DNA of 63,771 nucleotides from Vibrio harveyi NBRC 15634 = ATCC 14126 = KCTC 12724. GTDB taxonomy: Bacteria > Pseudomonadota > Gammaproteobacteria > Enterobacterales > Vibrionaceae. Below the pieces are notes generated by a model that saw nothing but the letters and a program-made list of their open reading frames with translations, made no database searches and had not been told where the DNA came from. Shown here one piece after another: positions 48,393 to 56,929 of the stretch. Every line of letters begins with the position of its first letter. Positions within the stretch are counted from its first letter, which is position 1. The DNA lies in NCBI RefSeq assembly GCF_001591145.1, contig NZ_BCUF01000035.1, positions 1-63,771 of the forward strand. The letters are read 5' to 3'. The translations under genes were made by a program, and so were the position numbers.

Positions 48393-49670
48393 ATGAAAAA
48401 AGTAAGTGTAATTGCTGCTGCTGTTGCTGCAACTTTAGCTGCTGGTTCTGCTTTCGCAGTGGATTTCCACGGTTACATGCGTGCTGGTGTTGGTGTGAGC
48501 GCTGATGGTGGCCAACAAGTAACATTTGAGAAGAACAAAATCGGTCGTCTAGGTAACGAAGGCGATGTATACGGTGAAGTTCAACTAGGTAAAGAAGTTT
48601 ACAACAACAACGGTAAAACGTTCTACGTTGACTCAATGTTCGCAATGACTTCTAACGGTTCAAACGACTGGGAAAGCACTTCGGCTAACTGTGGTCTAAA
48701 TGCTAAGGGCGACAAAGTAGAGTGTGTTGACGATGCACAATTTGCTCTACGTCAGTTCAACGTTCAAGCTAAAGGCGTTCTAGACTTCGCTCCAGAAGCA
48801 ACGCTATGGGCTGGTAAACGTTACTATCAACGTCACGATATCCATATCTCTGACTTCTACTACTGGAACATTTCTGGTGCTGGCGCTGGTATCGAAAACA
48901 TCGAAGCGGGTCCAGGTAAACTATCTCTAGCATGGGTACGTAACGACCGTAGCGACATCACTGACCCAGGTAACGACGGTAAAGCTGCAAACGTAAACAC
49001 ACTTGATGCACGTTACGCAGGTCTTCAACTATGGAACAACGCTTCTCTAGAGCTAGGTCTTAACTACGCACTAGTTAACGAAACTGACGCTGCGCCAAAC
49101 AGCACTAAAGATGCAAAAGATGGCGTAATGTTCACAGCTGAATTGACTCAAGGTCTAGATTCAGGCTTCAACAAAACTGTAGTTCAGTACGGTACTGAAG
49201 GTTACTCTAAAACAATGGCGTTTTACGGTGACGGTAGCTGGTACGGTGCAGAAGCGAAAGATGGCGCATCTGGTTACCGCCTAATCAACTGGGGTGTAAT
49301 CGGCATGGGTGACAGCTGGGAAATGGGTCACCAGTTAGTATACGGTGTTGGTGAAGAAATGTGGGCTGGTCAAGACAAGTGGGAAACTATGTCTGTAGTC
49401 GTTCGTCCAATGTACAAATGGGACGACAACCACAAAACTATCTTCGAAGCGGGTTACGCGATTGATGATAACGACGGTGACGAAAACAAATACGGTAAGC
49501 TAACAGTTGCTCAAGCATGGTCTGCTGGTTCTAGCTTCTGGGCTCGTCCTGAAATCCGTCTATACGCTTCTTACCTAACAGCGGATAAAGCGGACAACTC
49601 AAACACATTCGACAACGGTCGTTCTGACGATACATTCCAGTTCGGTGTACAAGCGGAAGCTTGGTGGTAA
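48393..49670 (+). CDS. lamB: Maltoporin LamB
   Basis: A 425-residue outer-membrane channel for maltose and maltodextrins. The signal peptide is MKKVSVIAAAVAATLAAGSA then FA, followed by VDFHGYMRAGVGVSADGGQQ, the classic LamB mature start. Two loop cysteines (TSANCGLNAKGDKVECVDDA) match the conserved disulfide in loop L1. The chain ends in Trp (VQAEAWW), typical of the family. GGAG precedes the ATG at 48393; an in-frame ATG 12 bases upstream lacks a site. Followed by its own terminator and then malM. Confidence 0.95.
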   Translation: MKKVSVIAAAVAATLAAGSAFAVDFHGYMRAGVGVSADGGQQVTFEKNKIGRLGNEGDVYGEVQLGKEVYNNNGKTFYVDSMFAMTSNGSNDWESTSANCGLNAKGDKVECVDDAQFALRQFNVQAKGVLDFAPEATLWAGKRYYQRHDIHISDFYYWNISGAGAGIENIEAGPGKLSLAWVRNDRSDITDPGNDGKAANVNTLDARYAGLQLWNNASLELGLNYALVNETDAAPNSTKDAKDGVMFTAELTQGLDSGFNKTVVQYGTEGYSKTMAFYGDGSWYGAEAKDGASGYRLINWGVIGMGDSWEMGHQLVYGVGEEMWAGQDKWETMSVVVRPMYKWDDNHKTIFEAGYAIDDNDGDENKYGKLTVAQAWSAGSSFWARPEIRLYASYLTADKADNSNTFDNGRSDDTFQFGVQAEAWW

Positions 49671-49708
49671 TCATCTAACCATTAAGTCCTAAATTGTCCT
49701 AGAATGAT

Positions 49709-49738
49709 ACAGCCAGAACCTATCTGGCTGTATTTATT
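49709..49738 (+). terminator. Terminator-like hairpin between lamB and malM
   Basis: ACAGCCAGA-loop-TCTGGCTGT followed by ATTTATTT. It may be partial, leaving malM as a lower-expressed distal gene, as in enteric lamB-malM. Confidence 0.75.
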
Positions 49739-49770
49739 TCAAAAACAATAACGAGTCGAGGTAGACGGTA

Positions 49771-50580
49771 ATGAAAAAATGGCTTGCTCCCGTGCTGTTG
49801 GGAATGTTGGCTACGGGTTGTTCTTCTGTAGAACAAGTAGACATGAGCCCGAAAGGTCAGCAACAAGTGATCACGCAGTCGGGTGATATTCAATGGGTAC
49901 CAATTGATGTACCTGCGGTTACTGAGTTCGCTTTGACTGATAAAAGCCAAATGCTATTAGATGGTAATAGCGCAGGCGCAATTGCAGCGTTCGCTCTACC
50001 GGGTAATCGCGGCAGTCTCGATATCAAACTAGAGACATTCGTAAACAAGAACCTAGAGTTCTATGCACCAAACGTCGTTGTAATGAATGCGGCGGGTGAA
50101 CCTATTTACCAAGCAGATTTTTCAAAGTTTGAGTACGTGCCAGCAAAACTACTGGATAACGATAAGTTCGTACTTGAAATGAATGTAATTCCAGACATGA
50201 CAGGTAACGATTTGCATGTGTTGGTTTACACCACTTCCGATGATCTAAAAGGAAGTTCAGAAGTTCTTCACCCTGCAAAAGCCTTCGCACTGGCAAATCA
50301 CACTCAGCCGCCAGATATTGCAGATCCTCAAGCGAAACACAGCCCACTTGGTCAGTTCCGCTTCTCAGTATCCGCGAACGATATCGTGAATACTAAAATT
50401 GTCACGAAAAACGACAATATCCCACAAGGTACGGATTTAACCAGCTACTACCACAGCTCGATTAAAGCAGCGGTCGCGGCTAATGATATTCCGAAAGCAC
50501 TAACACTGCTTGATGAAGCGAAAGAATTGGGCATCGAAGGTGCACAAGAAGTATTTGTGAAAGCAGTAAATACAAAATAA
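49771..50580 (+). CDS. malM: Maltose-operon protein MalM
   Basis: A 269-residue MalM-family lipoprotein (leader MKKWLAPVLLGMLATGC, lipobox LATGC). The body has a beta-rich first domain (GDIQWVPIDVPAVTEFALTD) and a C-terminal helical part (YYHSSIKAAVAANDIPKALT). MalM is a periplasmic or outer-membrane-associated protein of the maltose regulon of uncertain biochemical role. Position directly after lamB supports the call. Confidence 0.9.
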   Translation: MKKWLAPVLLGMLATGCSSVEQVDMSPKGQQQVITQSGDIQWVPIDVPAVTEFALTDKSQMLLDGNSAGAIAAFALPGNRGSLDIKLETFVNKNLEFYAPNVVVMNAAGEPIYQADFSKFEYVPAKLLDNDKFVLEMNVIPDMTGNDLHVLVYTTSDDLKGSSEVLHPAKAFALANHTQPPDIADPQAKHSPLGQFRFSVSANDIVNTKIVTKNDNIPQGTDLTSYYHSSIKAAVAANDIPKALTLLDEAKELGIEGAQEVFVKAVNTK

Positions 50581-50582
50581 TT

Positions 50583-50615
50583 AAAAAAAGGTCAGCGATA
50601 TGCTGACCTTTTTTA
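50583..50615 (+). terminator. Terminator of malM
   Basis: AAGGTCAGC-loop-GCTGACCTT between an A run and a T run. Confidence 0.85.
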
Positions 50616-50902
50616 TTACTCTATTTGAGTGTTTAAAACTCACCCCTACATATAGTTAGCTTATTCACAAATTTATTTGTTTTACTTTGTTTTTTATATT
50701 TAACAGATCAATAATTAAATTGTGTTCCTAACCTTACTCGTCATCGATTAGGAAATAATTAAACCTATCAAAGTAATCTGGCTCAGCAAGATATAGAATA
50801 ATATTCTTTATCGGTGGTTCGATATTTTGTTCTTTTTAAATATTAAACTTTTACCAACTTGGTGAGTTTTTATTTACTTTGGAATATTAAAAAGGAATTA
50901 AC
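50616..50902. other. AT-rich intergenic region, no gene seen
   Basis: Very A/T-rich leader between malM and the next lipoprotein gene. It probably holds the promoter of the latter; I find no good MalT box or RNA structure. Confidence 0.35.
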
Positions 50903-51415
50903 GTGAAAATGAACATGATGAAAACATCACTTGCTGCTGCCTTACTTGTTGCTCTTGCTGGTTGTCAATCAACGGCAGAACCAGAAGCGGCGGCTGAGCC
51001 TATTGTTAATCTATCTCAAGATGAAGTCGTCGCTTTTATGGCGGCTTGTGATAACCCAGATAGTACGGCGAAAGGTCCAATTTCTAAGCCACTGTTTGTT
51101 GTTGGTACGTTTGCTGATTCAGATTGGAAGCATGTACCTCAACGCCAATACACTTATAAAGGTAATAACTTCTACCAAGTTGTGACGCAAGAAAAAGTAG
51201 GCTCTTACAAAATGCAGTACGCGACAGAGTTGTGGTTCCCACAATTTACTGCGAAAGGCAATCGAATGAACGTGGGTGAATTAACACCACTGACTTTCGG
51301 TGGCTACGGAACGGATACAGCGGTTGATATTAAAGAAGATGGTAAATATGTTTGGAGTCTTCAATTTGAAGGCGAAGGCAAACCACTTCATGTAATGGTT
51401 AATAAGTGCCAATAA
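50903..51415 (+). CDS. Lipoprotein with possible starch-binding beta-domain
   Basis: A 170-residue lipoprotein (lipobox LVALAGC). It starts at GTG 50903 with AGGAA upstream; ATG two codons later is possible. The mature part after a short acidic linker is beta-rich: KPLFVVGTFADSDWKHVPQR, then QYTYKGNNFYQVV, resembling the first strands of carbohydrate-binding modules that bind alpha-glucans (aromatic residues in a GxFxxW...Y.Y.GNxFY pattern). Position between malM and the amylase lipoprotein supports a glucan-binding role. The domain call is inference. Confidence 0.65.
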   Translation: MKMNMMKTSLAAALLVALAGCQSTAEPEAAAEPIVNLSQDEVVAFMAACDNPDSTAKGPISKPLFVVGTFADSDWKHVPQRQYTYKGNNFYQVVTQEKVGSYKMQYATELWFPQFTAKGNRMNVGELTPLTFGGYGTDTAVDIKEDGKYVWSLQFEGEGKPLHVMVNKCQ

Positions 51416-51450
51416 TATTCCATTTCGTTATTTAGATTTGCTTTTTTTAT

Positions 51451-51483
51451 TAACCCCTACATGGAGAACGTGTCGGGGTTAAT
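51451..51483 (+). terminator. Hairpin ahead of the amylase gene
   Basis: AACCCC...GGGGTT with a 17-base loop followed by AATTTTATTTT, just upstream of the amylase start. Partial terminator for the preceding lipoprotein gene. Confidence 0.5.
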
Positions 51484-51501
51484 TTTATTTTGGAGAGTTT
51501 A

Positions 51502-53124
51502 ATGCACAATATCCGATATAATAAACTGCTTGGTAAATCGCTTATTGCGTTGAGTGTTGTCGGTGTTTTATCGGCATGTAATTCCTCTGGCGGCAGTGAT
51601 AGTGGCAGTACACCACTTCCAGATTCGAGTTATGCTTGCCAAACGAATGTGATGGAGCAGAGTAATCAGCTTCGCACGTATCAGATCATGGTTGAGAGCT
51701 TTGTCGATGGTGATTCAAACATAGGTCATGGGACCGGATATGGTACCAGTCATCACAATGGCGACTTACAAGGCATCATTGATTCCCTGGATTATATCCA
51801 AGACTTAGGCATGAATGCGATTTGGTTGACGCCAGTTTTTGAGTCTCAAGCGATTACGGGACAAGATCACTGGGCAGATCGCTTGGATGCAACGGGTTAT
51901 TTTGCTACGGATTATTTTAAGATTGATCCTCGCTTTGGCGATTTAGAAACGGCAAGAACCTTAGTTAATGAGGCACACAAGCGTGGTTTGTATGTCTTTT
52001 TTGATGGCGTATTCGGTCACCACAAAGATGGATTGATCAAACCTTCTCCGTCTGGCTTGCTGCCTACTGGTGGTAGTAATCCTGTTGATTATCCTGCCAG
52101 CTTAGACTTCTACAAAGAAGTGGCGACCTATTGGGTGAAAGAGCTGAAGATCGACGGCTGGCGTTTGGATCAGGCGTATCAAGTACCAACGGATGCATGG
52201 ACACAGATCCGCAAAGCCGTCGATGATGCTTCGCAAAGTGTGACTTACACAAATGCTGATGGCAAAGACGTTAACCCTCTTGGCTATATGGTTGCAGAGA
52301 TTTGGAAGGGCGAATCTGATATCGCAAGTGAAGCGTATGGGTCTGCGGATGAACCCGCGTTGTGCTCGGCGTTCGACTTCCCAATGCGTTACCGCATCGT
52401 AGAAACGTTAGCGGTAAATGAAAGTGGCGTGGGTGGGCGAGGTGTTGATTGGTTGGATAATGGCTACCAAACGCACAATCAGTATCCATCCCATGCGCAG
52501 CCAAACTTAATGATTGGCAACCACGATTTAGTTCGTTTTGGTGACTTACTTCAACGCGGTGGTATGGCTGATATTAATGACGCCGAGTATTGGCAACGTC
52601 ATAAGGCTGCGTTTGCTTTCCAAGCGGCTTATACCGGACCAATTACGCTCTACTACGGCGACGAAATTGGCGATCAAGTTGATGGGTTTGCTGCGAAAGA
52701 AGACAATAACACCTGCGCCGTGCGAGGCGTGTGCGATGACCATGTCGCCCGCAGCAGCGCTAAGATTGAGGGTGTGACAGCAACCTTGGATGCAAATCAA
52801 GTTGACCTAAAAAATTACGTTAAGTCTTTGATGGCGATGCGTGCAGCTCATCCTGCCCTGTATCAAGGTTCTCGCGTTAACTTAGCGGCGAGCAATGGTA
52901 GTTATGTCGATCTGAAAAAGTCTGGCAGTGATCAGGTGTTGTTTGCGCTTAATACATTAGAAAGCGCTCGAAACGTTATTTTGACCGAGGCGCAAGTGGG
53001 TAGCTCTCAAGCGCTGGTGGACTTGCTAACGAACCAAACAATCACACCAAGTAATGGGCAATACCAGATCCCAATGTCCGCACTACAAGGGCGATTCTTT
53101 AAAGTAACGCCGAGTGTGCAATAG
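51502..53124 (+). CDS. GH13 alpha-amylase-family lipoprotein
   Basis: A 540-residue glycoside hydrolase with a lipoprotein leader (GVLSAC). Barrel landmarks: MNAIWLTPVFESQAI, GLYVFFDGVFGHHKDG (region I, atypical), IDGWRLDQAYQVP (nucleophile Asp), GYMVAEIWKGESD (acid Glu) and NLMIGNHDLVRFGD (third Asp). A final beta domain closes it. It would be held at the outer membrane and cut alpha-glucans outside or in the periplasm, feeding LamB. ATG 51502 has GGAGAG upstream; a TTG 12 bases earlier is less likely. A CxxxxxxC pair in NNTCAVRGVCDDH may bridge a loop. Confidence 0.93.
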   Translation: MHNIRYNKLLGKSLIALSVVGVLSACNSSGGSDSGSTPLPDSSYACQTNVMEQSNQLRTYQIMVESFVDGDSNIGHGTGYGTSHHNGDLQGIIDSLDYIQDLGMNAIWLTPVFESQAITGQDHWADRLDATGYFATDYFKIDPRFGDLETARTLVNEAHKRGLYVFFDGVFGHHKDGLIKPSPSGLLPTGGSNPVDYPASLDFYKEVATYWVKELKIDGWRLDQAYQVPTDAWTQIRKAVDDASQSVTYTNADGKDVNPLGYMVAEIWKGESDIASEAYGSADEPALCSAFDFPMRYRIVETLAVNESGVGGRGVDWLDNGYQTHNQYPSHAQPNLMIGNHDLVRFGDLLQRGGMADINDAEYWQRHKAAFAFQAAYTGPITLYYGDEIGDQVDGFAAKEDNNTCAVRGVCDDHVARSSAKIEGVTATLDANQVDLKNYVKSLMAMRAAHPALYQGSRVNLAASNGSYVDLKKSGSDQVLFALNTLESARNVILTEAQVGSSQALVDLLTNQTITPSNGQYQIPMSALQGRFFKVTPSVQ

Positions 53125-53166
53125 CATCTAAGGCTACTTGCTCATTAGTATTTTATTTCTATCCAA

Positions 53167-53214
53167 AGCCAAGTGCAGTCTTCTACCCCCATAGAGACTC
53201 ACTTGGCTTTTTTT
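53167..53214 (+). terminator. Terminator of the amylase gene
   Basis: AGCCAAGTG...CACTTGGCT with an inner AGTCT/AGACT pairing, followed by seven T. Confidence 0.8.
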
Positions 53215-53230
53215 GTACGTTTTAGAAATC

Positions 53231-53441
53231 ATATCCCCAGCTAATTCCGAGATGCTTGGCTCAGCGAGAGTGATTTAGTTTTGTAGACGTGGCGGCGATT
53301 TAAAGGTTTAGTTCTTCTAAATCAAGAGCCGACAACAAAGTATACAGGATAAGGTCTTACTGTTTGCAAAGAGTGCCCTTCGGGAAACAGGGAATCCATG
53401 ACAACGCTCTGAATCCTGCATCTTGAAGTTAATTGGGCATG
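53231..53441. repeat. Inverted-repeat (MITE-like) element, copy B
   Basis: About 211 bp, opposite in orientation to copy A. Left end CTAATTCCGAGATGCTTGGC then TCAGCGAGAG; right end ACGCTCTGAATCCTGCATCT then TGAAGTTAATTGGGCAT. The interior (GGCGATTTAAAG, AAATCAAGAGCC, AACAAAGTATACA, GCCCTTCGGGA) is shared with copy C at the window end. Confidence 0.75.
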
Positions 53442-53461
53442 ACAAGCTCTGTTGTTTCGAT

Positions 53462-53515
53462 TCCTATCTCTATCTCTATCTCTATCTCTATCTCTATCTC
53501 TATCTCTATCTCTAT
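53462..53515. repeat. Hexanucleotide microsatellite (TCTATC)n
   Basis: About nine uninterrupted units of TCTATC lie 20 bp past element B and 200 bp upstream of the endonuclease gene. The open frame running through it encodes only an Ile-Ser repeat and is not a credible gene. Confidence 0.9.
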
Positions 53516-53714
53516 ACGCATGTTCTATCTTACTGTTTTATATCGAACAAACGATGCTATCCAAATCGAGAAACAGTACGCAATTTGTGAGATGCTCTGC
53601 ACGATAATGAGAATATTCACATTCGTGCAACGTAAAATTGTGAGTTAACGCTTATTTATATGTGATCATTATGTTTATCTTTTCTTGGATTTATATAACC
53701 AATGGAAAATTATA

Positions 53715-55334
53715 ATGAAATCCATAGCGAAACCCCTCTTTATCCTACCTTTGCTTTGCTCTCCATTCGCCTACAGTGACGTCATCAACGGTGACTTCGA
53801 ACAGTGGAATGGCAATACGCCAACACAATGGACTGTGATTGACTCTGGTATTGCGGTATCTCCCACTAGTAACCAAGTGCAGTCCGGTGGTTTAGCGGCG
53901 CAAGTAGTCGTGAATACGGGTACCCAAAGCAACACGGACTTTCTGCAAACCATTAATGTGGAGCAAGGGAAAACCTATCCATTTGCAGTGTCTGTTTATC
54001 ACACTGAAGGCAATGTTAAAGCGCGTCTGATTGTTGATGGGTACCATGGTTATTCAAACCCTAAGCAAACCAATCAATGGCAACAGCTCACACACAGTTA
54101 TACCGCATCATCAAATAAAACCATTAACGTTGGTCTGAGATTCTATGATGAATCGGGCTTTGATGGCTCTGAAGTAGTGTATGTCGATAACTTCCTACCT
54201 AACCAAAGCGGTGGAGGTACTCAGCCTCCGGTTGAAAGCTGTAATGATAATGAAATCCAACTGACTTTGACGACTGATAGTTACGGCTCAGAAACCAGTT
54301 GGGAACTGAAGGACAGTCAATCAAAAGTGCTCTTCTCTGGTCAAAGCTTCGACTCTTCTAAAACCTATGAAAAGACCATGTGCTTAACCGATGGTGACTA
54401 TCAATTTACCATCAATGATAGCTACGGTGACGGCATTTGTTGCAGCAGCGGTAACGGCTCGTACGCTTTGATGCTTGGTCAAAAAACGCTTGCTTCGGGT
54501 GGTGAATTTACTAAAACGCAAACCACCAGTTTCACGCTTGGTGAAACAACTACACCACCGGTCGTCGGGGAATATTACAAAGCGGCGGAAGGCAAAACAG
54601 GTTTTGCATTGAAAACGGCGTTGTTCAATATCATCAATAACCACACTGGTCGTGGTTACTCTGCGATTTGGACATTGGTGAAAGATGCCGATCTGGACAA
54701 CTACTATGAAAAAGACGGCACAATCCTAGACATGTACTCAGAAAAACCATTGGGTAATGATGCTGTCAGCTTTACCAAAGTGACAGATCAGTGTGGTCAA
54801 TACAAAGCTGAAGGGGATTGCTATAACCGCGAACACTCATTCCCGAAAAGCTGGTTTGGTGGCAAAGTTGAACCAATGAACTCAGACGGTCACCATTTGT
54901 TTGCGACCGATGGTTATGTGAATGCTAAGCGTAGCAACTGGCCATTTGGCGAGGTGGGTAGCAGCACTTATGTTTCTAATAATGGCTCAAAATTAGGCTC
55001 AGCCAGCACATCTTTGGGCTACTCAGGCACAGTATTTGAGCCAATTGATGAGTTTAAAGGTGACTTCGCTCGTGCTTACTTCTACATGGCAACACGATAC
55101 GAAAACGTGATTGGTAATTGGGAAAAGAACTCAAGCAGTTCAGACGCTGTACTAAATGGCACAAGCACGACGGTATTTGAACCATGGATGCTTAACATGC
55201 TTAAGCGTTGGCACAAAAACGATCCGGTGAGCGCGAAAGAAATCAATCGTAACCAACAGGTATTTGATTTCCAGGGTAACCGTAACCCGTACATCGATCA
55301 TCCGGAATTTGTCGAAATGGTTTGGGGTAACTAA
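53715..55334 (+). CDS. Secreted modular endonuclease I family nuclease
   Basis: A 539-residue secreted protein. After a signal peptide (MKSIAKPLFILPLLCSPFAY then S) come three parts. A carbohydrate-binding-like beta-sandwich occupies about 22-165 (NGDFEQWNGNTPTQWTVI, VVYVDNF). A small Gly/Cys-rich module occupies about 175-285 (SYGDGICCSSGNGSYALMLG). The endonuclease I (NucM/EndA) domain occupies about 300-535, with NNHTGRGYSAIW, CYNREHSFPKSWFGG (active-site His), SDGHHLFATDGYVNAKRSNW and FQGNRNPYIDHPEFVEM. EndA-type nucleases degrade extracellular DNA. The start at 53715 gives the signal peptide. Confidence 0.92.
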   Translation: MKSIAKPLFILPLLCSPFAYSDVINGDFEQWNGNTPTQWTVIDSGIAVSPTSNQVQSGGLAAQVVVNTGTQSNTDFLQTINVEQGKTYPFAVSVYHTEGNVKARLIVDGYHGYSNPKQTNQWQQLTHSYTASSNKTINVGLRFYDESGFDGSEVVYVDNFLPNQSGGGTQPPVESCNDNEIQLTLTTDSYGSETSWELKDSQSKVLFSGQSFDSSKTYEKTMCLTDGDYQFTINDSYGDGICCSSGNGSYALMLGQKTLASGGEFTKTQTTSFTLGETTTPPVVGEYYKAAEGKTGFALKTALFNIINNHTGRGYSAIWTLVKDADLDNYYEKDGTILDMYSEKPLGNDAVSFTKVTDQCGQYKAEGDCYNREHSFPKSWFGGKVEPMNSDGHHLFATDGYVNAKRSNWPFGEVGSSTYVSNNGSKLGSASTSLGYSGTVFEPIDEFKGDFARAYFYMATRYENVIGNWEKNSSSSDAVLNGTSTTVFEPWMLNMLKRWHKNDPVSAKEINRNQQVFDFQGNRNPYIDHPEFVEMVWGN

Positions 55335-55351
55335 TCTCGTCAACAGACCCT

Positions 55352-55386
55352 AATAAAGCCGTCCACTTGGGCGGCTTTGTTTTTAT
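55352..55386. terminator. Bidirectional terminator
   Basis: AAAGCCG-CC-loop-GG-CGGCTTT followed by GTTTTTA, between convergent genes. Confidence 0.75.
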
Positions 55387-56840
55387 TGGGCGAACTTCGC
55401 GATGAGCTTGGCGAGGGTTTCCATAGCTGGCTGCCAGTTTTTTTCAGCTCCGAAGTTCGCCACACTGAGGCGGATACAGTTTTGGTACTGCCCCTGCGTG
55501 CCAAATACAGAGCCGGGTAGAATACTGATCTTGTGTTCATTACAGGCTTGATAGAGCGCGTAGCTGTCAGTTTTTGGTGGTAAGCGTAACCAAAGTAAGA
55601 ATGAGCCTTGTACTGCATTGATTTGATAATTATTTTTTAATTCAAAGTGCACGTCTAAACATTGATTTAGCATTTGCAAATATCGACGGACGTTTGCTTG
55701 GTACACGCGACACATTCGCGCCGTATGCGTGCGATATTTCCCCGACGTCAAAAAGGTCGCTACCGCTGATTGCATCAAGTTCAAGCTGCCCATGTTTTCA
55801 CACAATAAATACTGCTCGACCTGAGCGCGATAACGCCCTGCCAGCATCCAACCAATGCGAAGCCGTGAATCGAGCGTTTTCGATAAAGAATTCACATAGA
55901 TCACTCGTTGTTTTTCATCCAATTTTCGTAGGCTTGGCAAAGTCTTATCGAAGCTCAACGCACCAAATACATCATCTTCAATGATGGGAACGTCTCCAGA
56001 GACCGCGAGTAGCTGCTTTCGTCTTTCAAGTGGCATCAGAGAGCCGGTTGGATTGGTAAAGTTCGGTGTGACGACAATGACTTTGATCTCCCATGTTGCC
56101 ATTGCTTTTTCTAGTGCGTCTGGGTCCATACCATCTCGGGGGCAGCTTGGGATCTCAACCACTTGTAAACCAAGCGATTCAAGCATTAATAAGTTACCGA
56201 AATAGCACGGTGATTCGACAGCGACAATATCGCCGGTTTGTGTTGTTGCTCTTAATGCAAGGCTGATTGCTTGTTGGGCACCATGGGTTACCAGAAGATC
56301 GTCAACATTCGCAGGGGTTCCCAGATCTTGAGTGATCTTAGCCAACTGTTTGATCAACAAATCATCGCCTGGTGGCAATTGATAATGGCTGGATATATGG
56401 CTTTGCTGGCGACTATGGCGACCAATTTCGGCATACAGACTTTTGATTGCTGGGGCATCAATATTTGGGTGTGCAGAACCAGTCGGAAGCCGCTCTTGAT
56501 ACTCAGGGTAAGTGAGGATTTGCTTACACACGGAAAGTAAATCCACACGCGTAGGCTTGGCGATCTTGGCTTCACTTTGTTCCGTGGGTTTTACGCGATA
56601 ACCGGATTTGGGCACAGAATAAACCATGCTTTGCGCTTCCAGCTCTTGGTAGGCACGGATCACCGTGTTTTTACTTACTTTAAGCTCGGTGCTTAATAGA
56701 CGGATGGAAGGTAACTTATCGTCCGGTTGATAGACCCCATTACTGATCGCTTGTTTGAGGTGATGCTCGACGATCAAGTACTTATTCGCATCAAGCGTAC
56801 TGATTAAATCTGTACCCATAAAAACACTTCCATCTGTCAC
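55383..56840 (-). CDS. MocR-type regulator (GntR helix-turn-helix plus aminotransferase fold)
   Basis: A 485-residue fusion. Residues about 15-85 are a GntR winged helix (GVYQPDDKLPSIRLLSTELK, VSKNTVIRAYQELEAQSMVY). Residues about 120-480 are a fold-type I aminotransferase-like domain with the PLP lysine in VYVNSLSKTLDSRLRIGWML and PNFTNPTGSLMPLERR. MocR proteins use PLP as a ligand to control transcription. It is divergent from an EamA transporter with 89 bp between them, a common MocR arrangement, so that transporter is its likely target. Confidence 0.93.
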   Translation of the reverse strand: MTDGSVFMGTDLISTLDANKYLIVEHHLKQAISNGVYQPDDKLPSIRLLSTELKVSKNTVIRAYQELEAQSMVYSVPKSGYRVKPTEQSEAKIAKPTRVDLLSVCKQILTYPEYQERLPTGSAHPNIDAPAIKSLYAEIGRHSRQQSHISSHYQLPPGDDLLIKQLAKITQDLGTPANVDDLLVTHGAQQAISLALRATTQTGDIVAVESPCYFGNLLMLESLGLQVVEIPSCPRDGMDPDALEKAMATWEIKVIVVTPNFTNPTGSLMPLERRKQLLAVSGDVPIIEDDVFGALSFDKTLPSLRKLDEKQRVIYVNSLSKTLDSRLRIGWMLAGRYRAQVEQYLLCENMGSLNLMQSAVATFLTSGKYRTHTARMCRVYQANVRRYLQMLNQCLDVHFELKNNYQINAVQGSFLLWLRLPPKTDSYALYQACNEHKISILPGSVFGTQGQYQNCIRLSVANFGAEKNWQPAMETLAKLIAKFAQ

Positions 56841-56929
56841 TTTTTGAAAACACTGTACCTAACTACATTAGCAACATTCGAGATTGAAAAACATTCAAAA
56901 TTTAAAAACAGGTAGAGTGAGGGCGCATC

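Noticed and set aside
53462..53515. CRISPR array
   Set aside because: The repeat is a pure 6-bp tandem with no spacers; no cas genes occur in the window.
53433..53648. 71-residue frame with an Ile-Ser repeat
   Set aside because: It is produced by the TCTATC microsatellite and the end of element B; it has no ribosome site and no sensible product.
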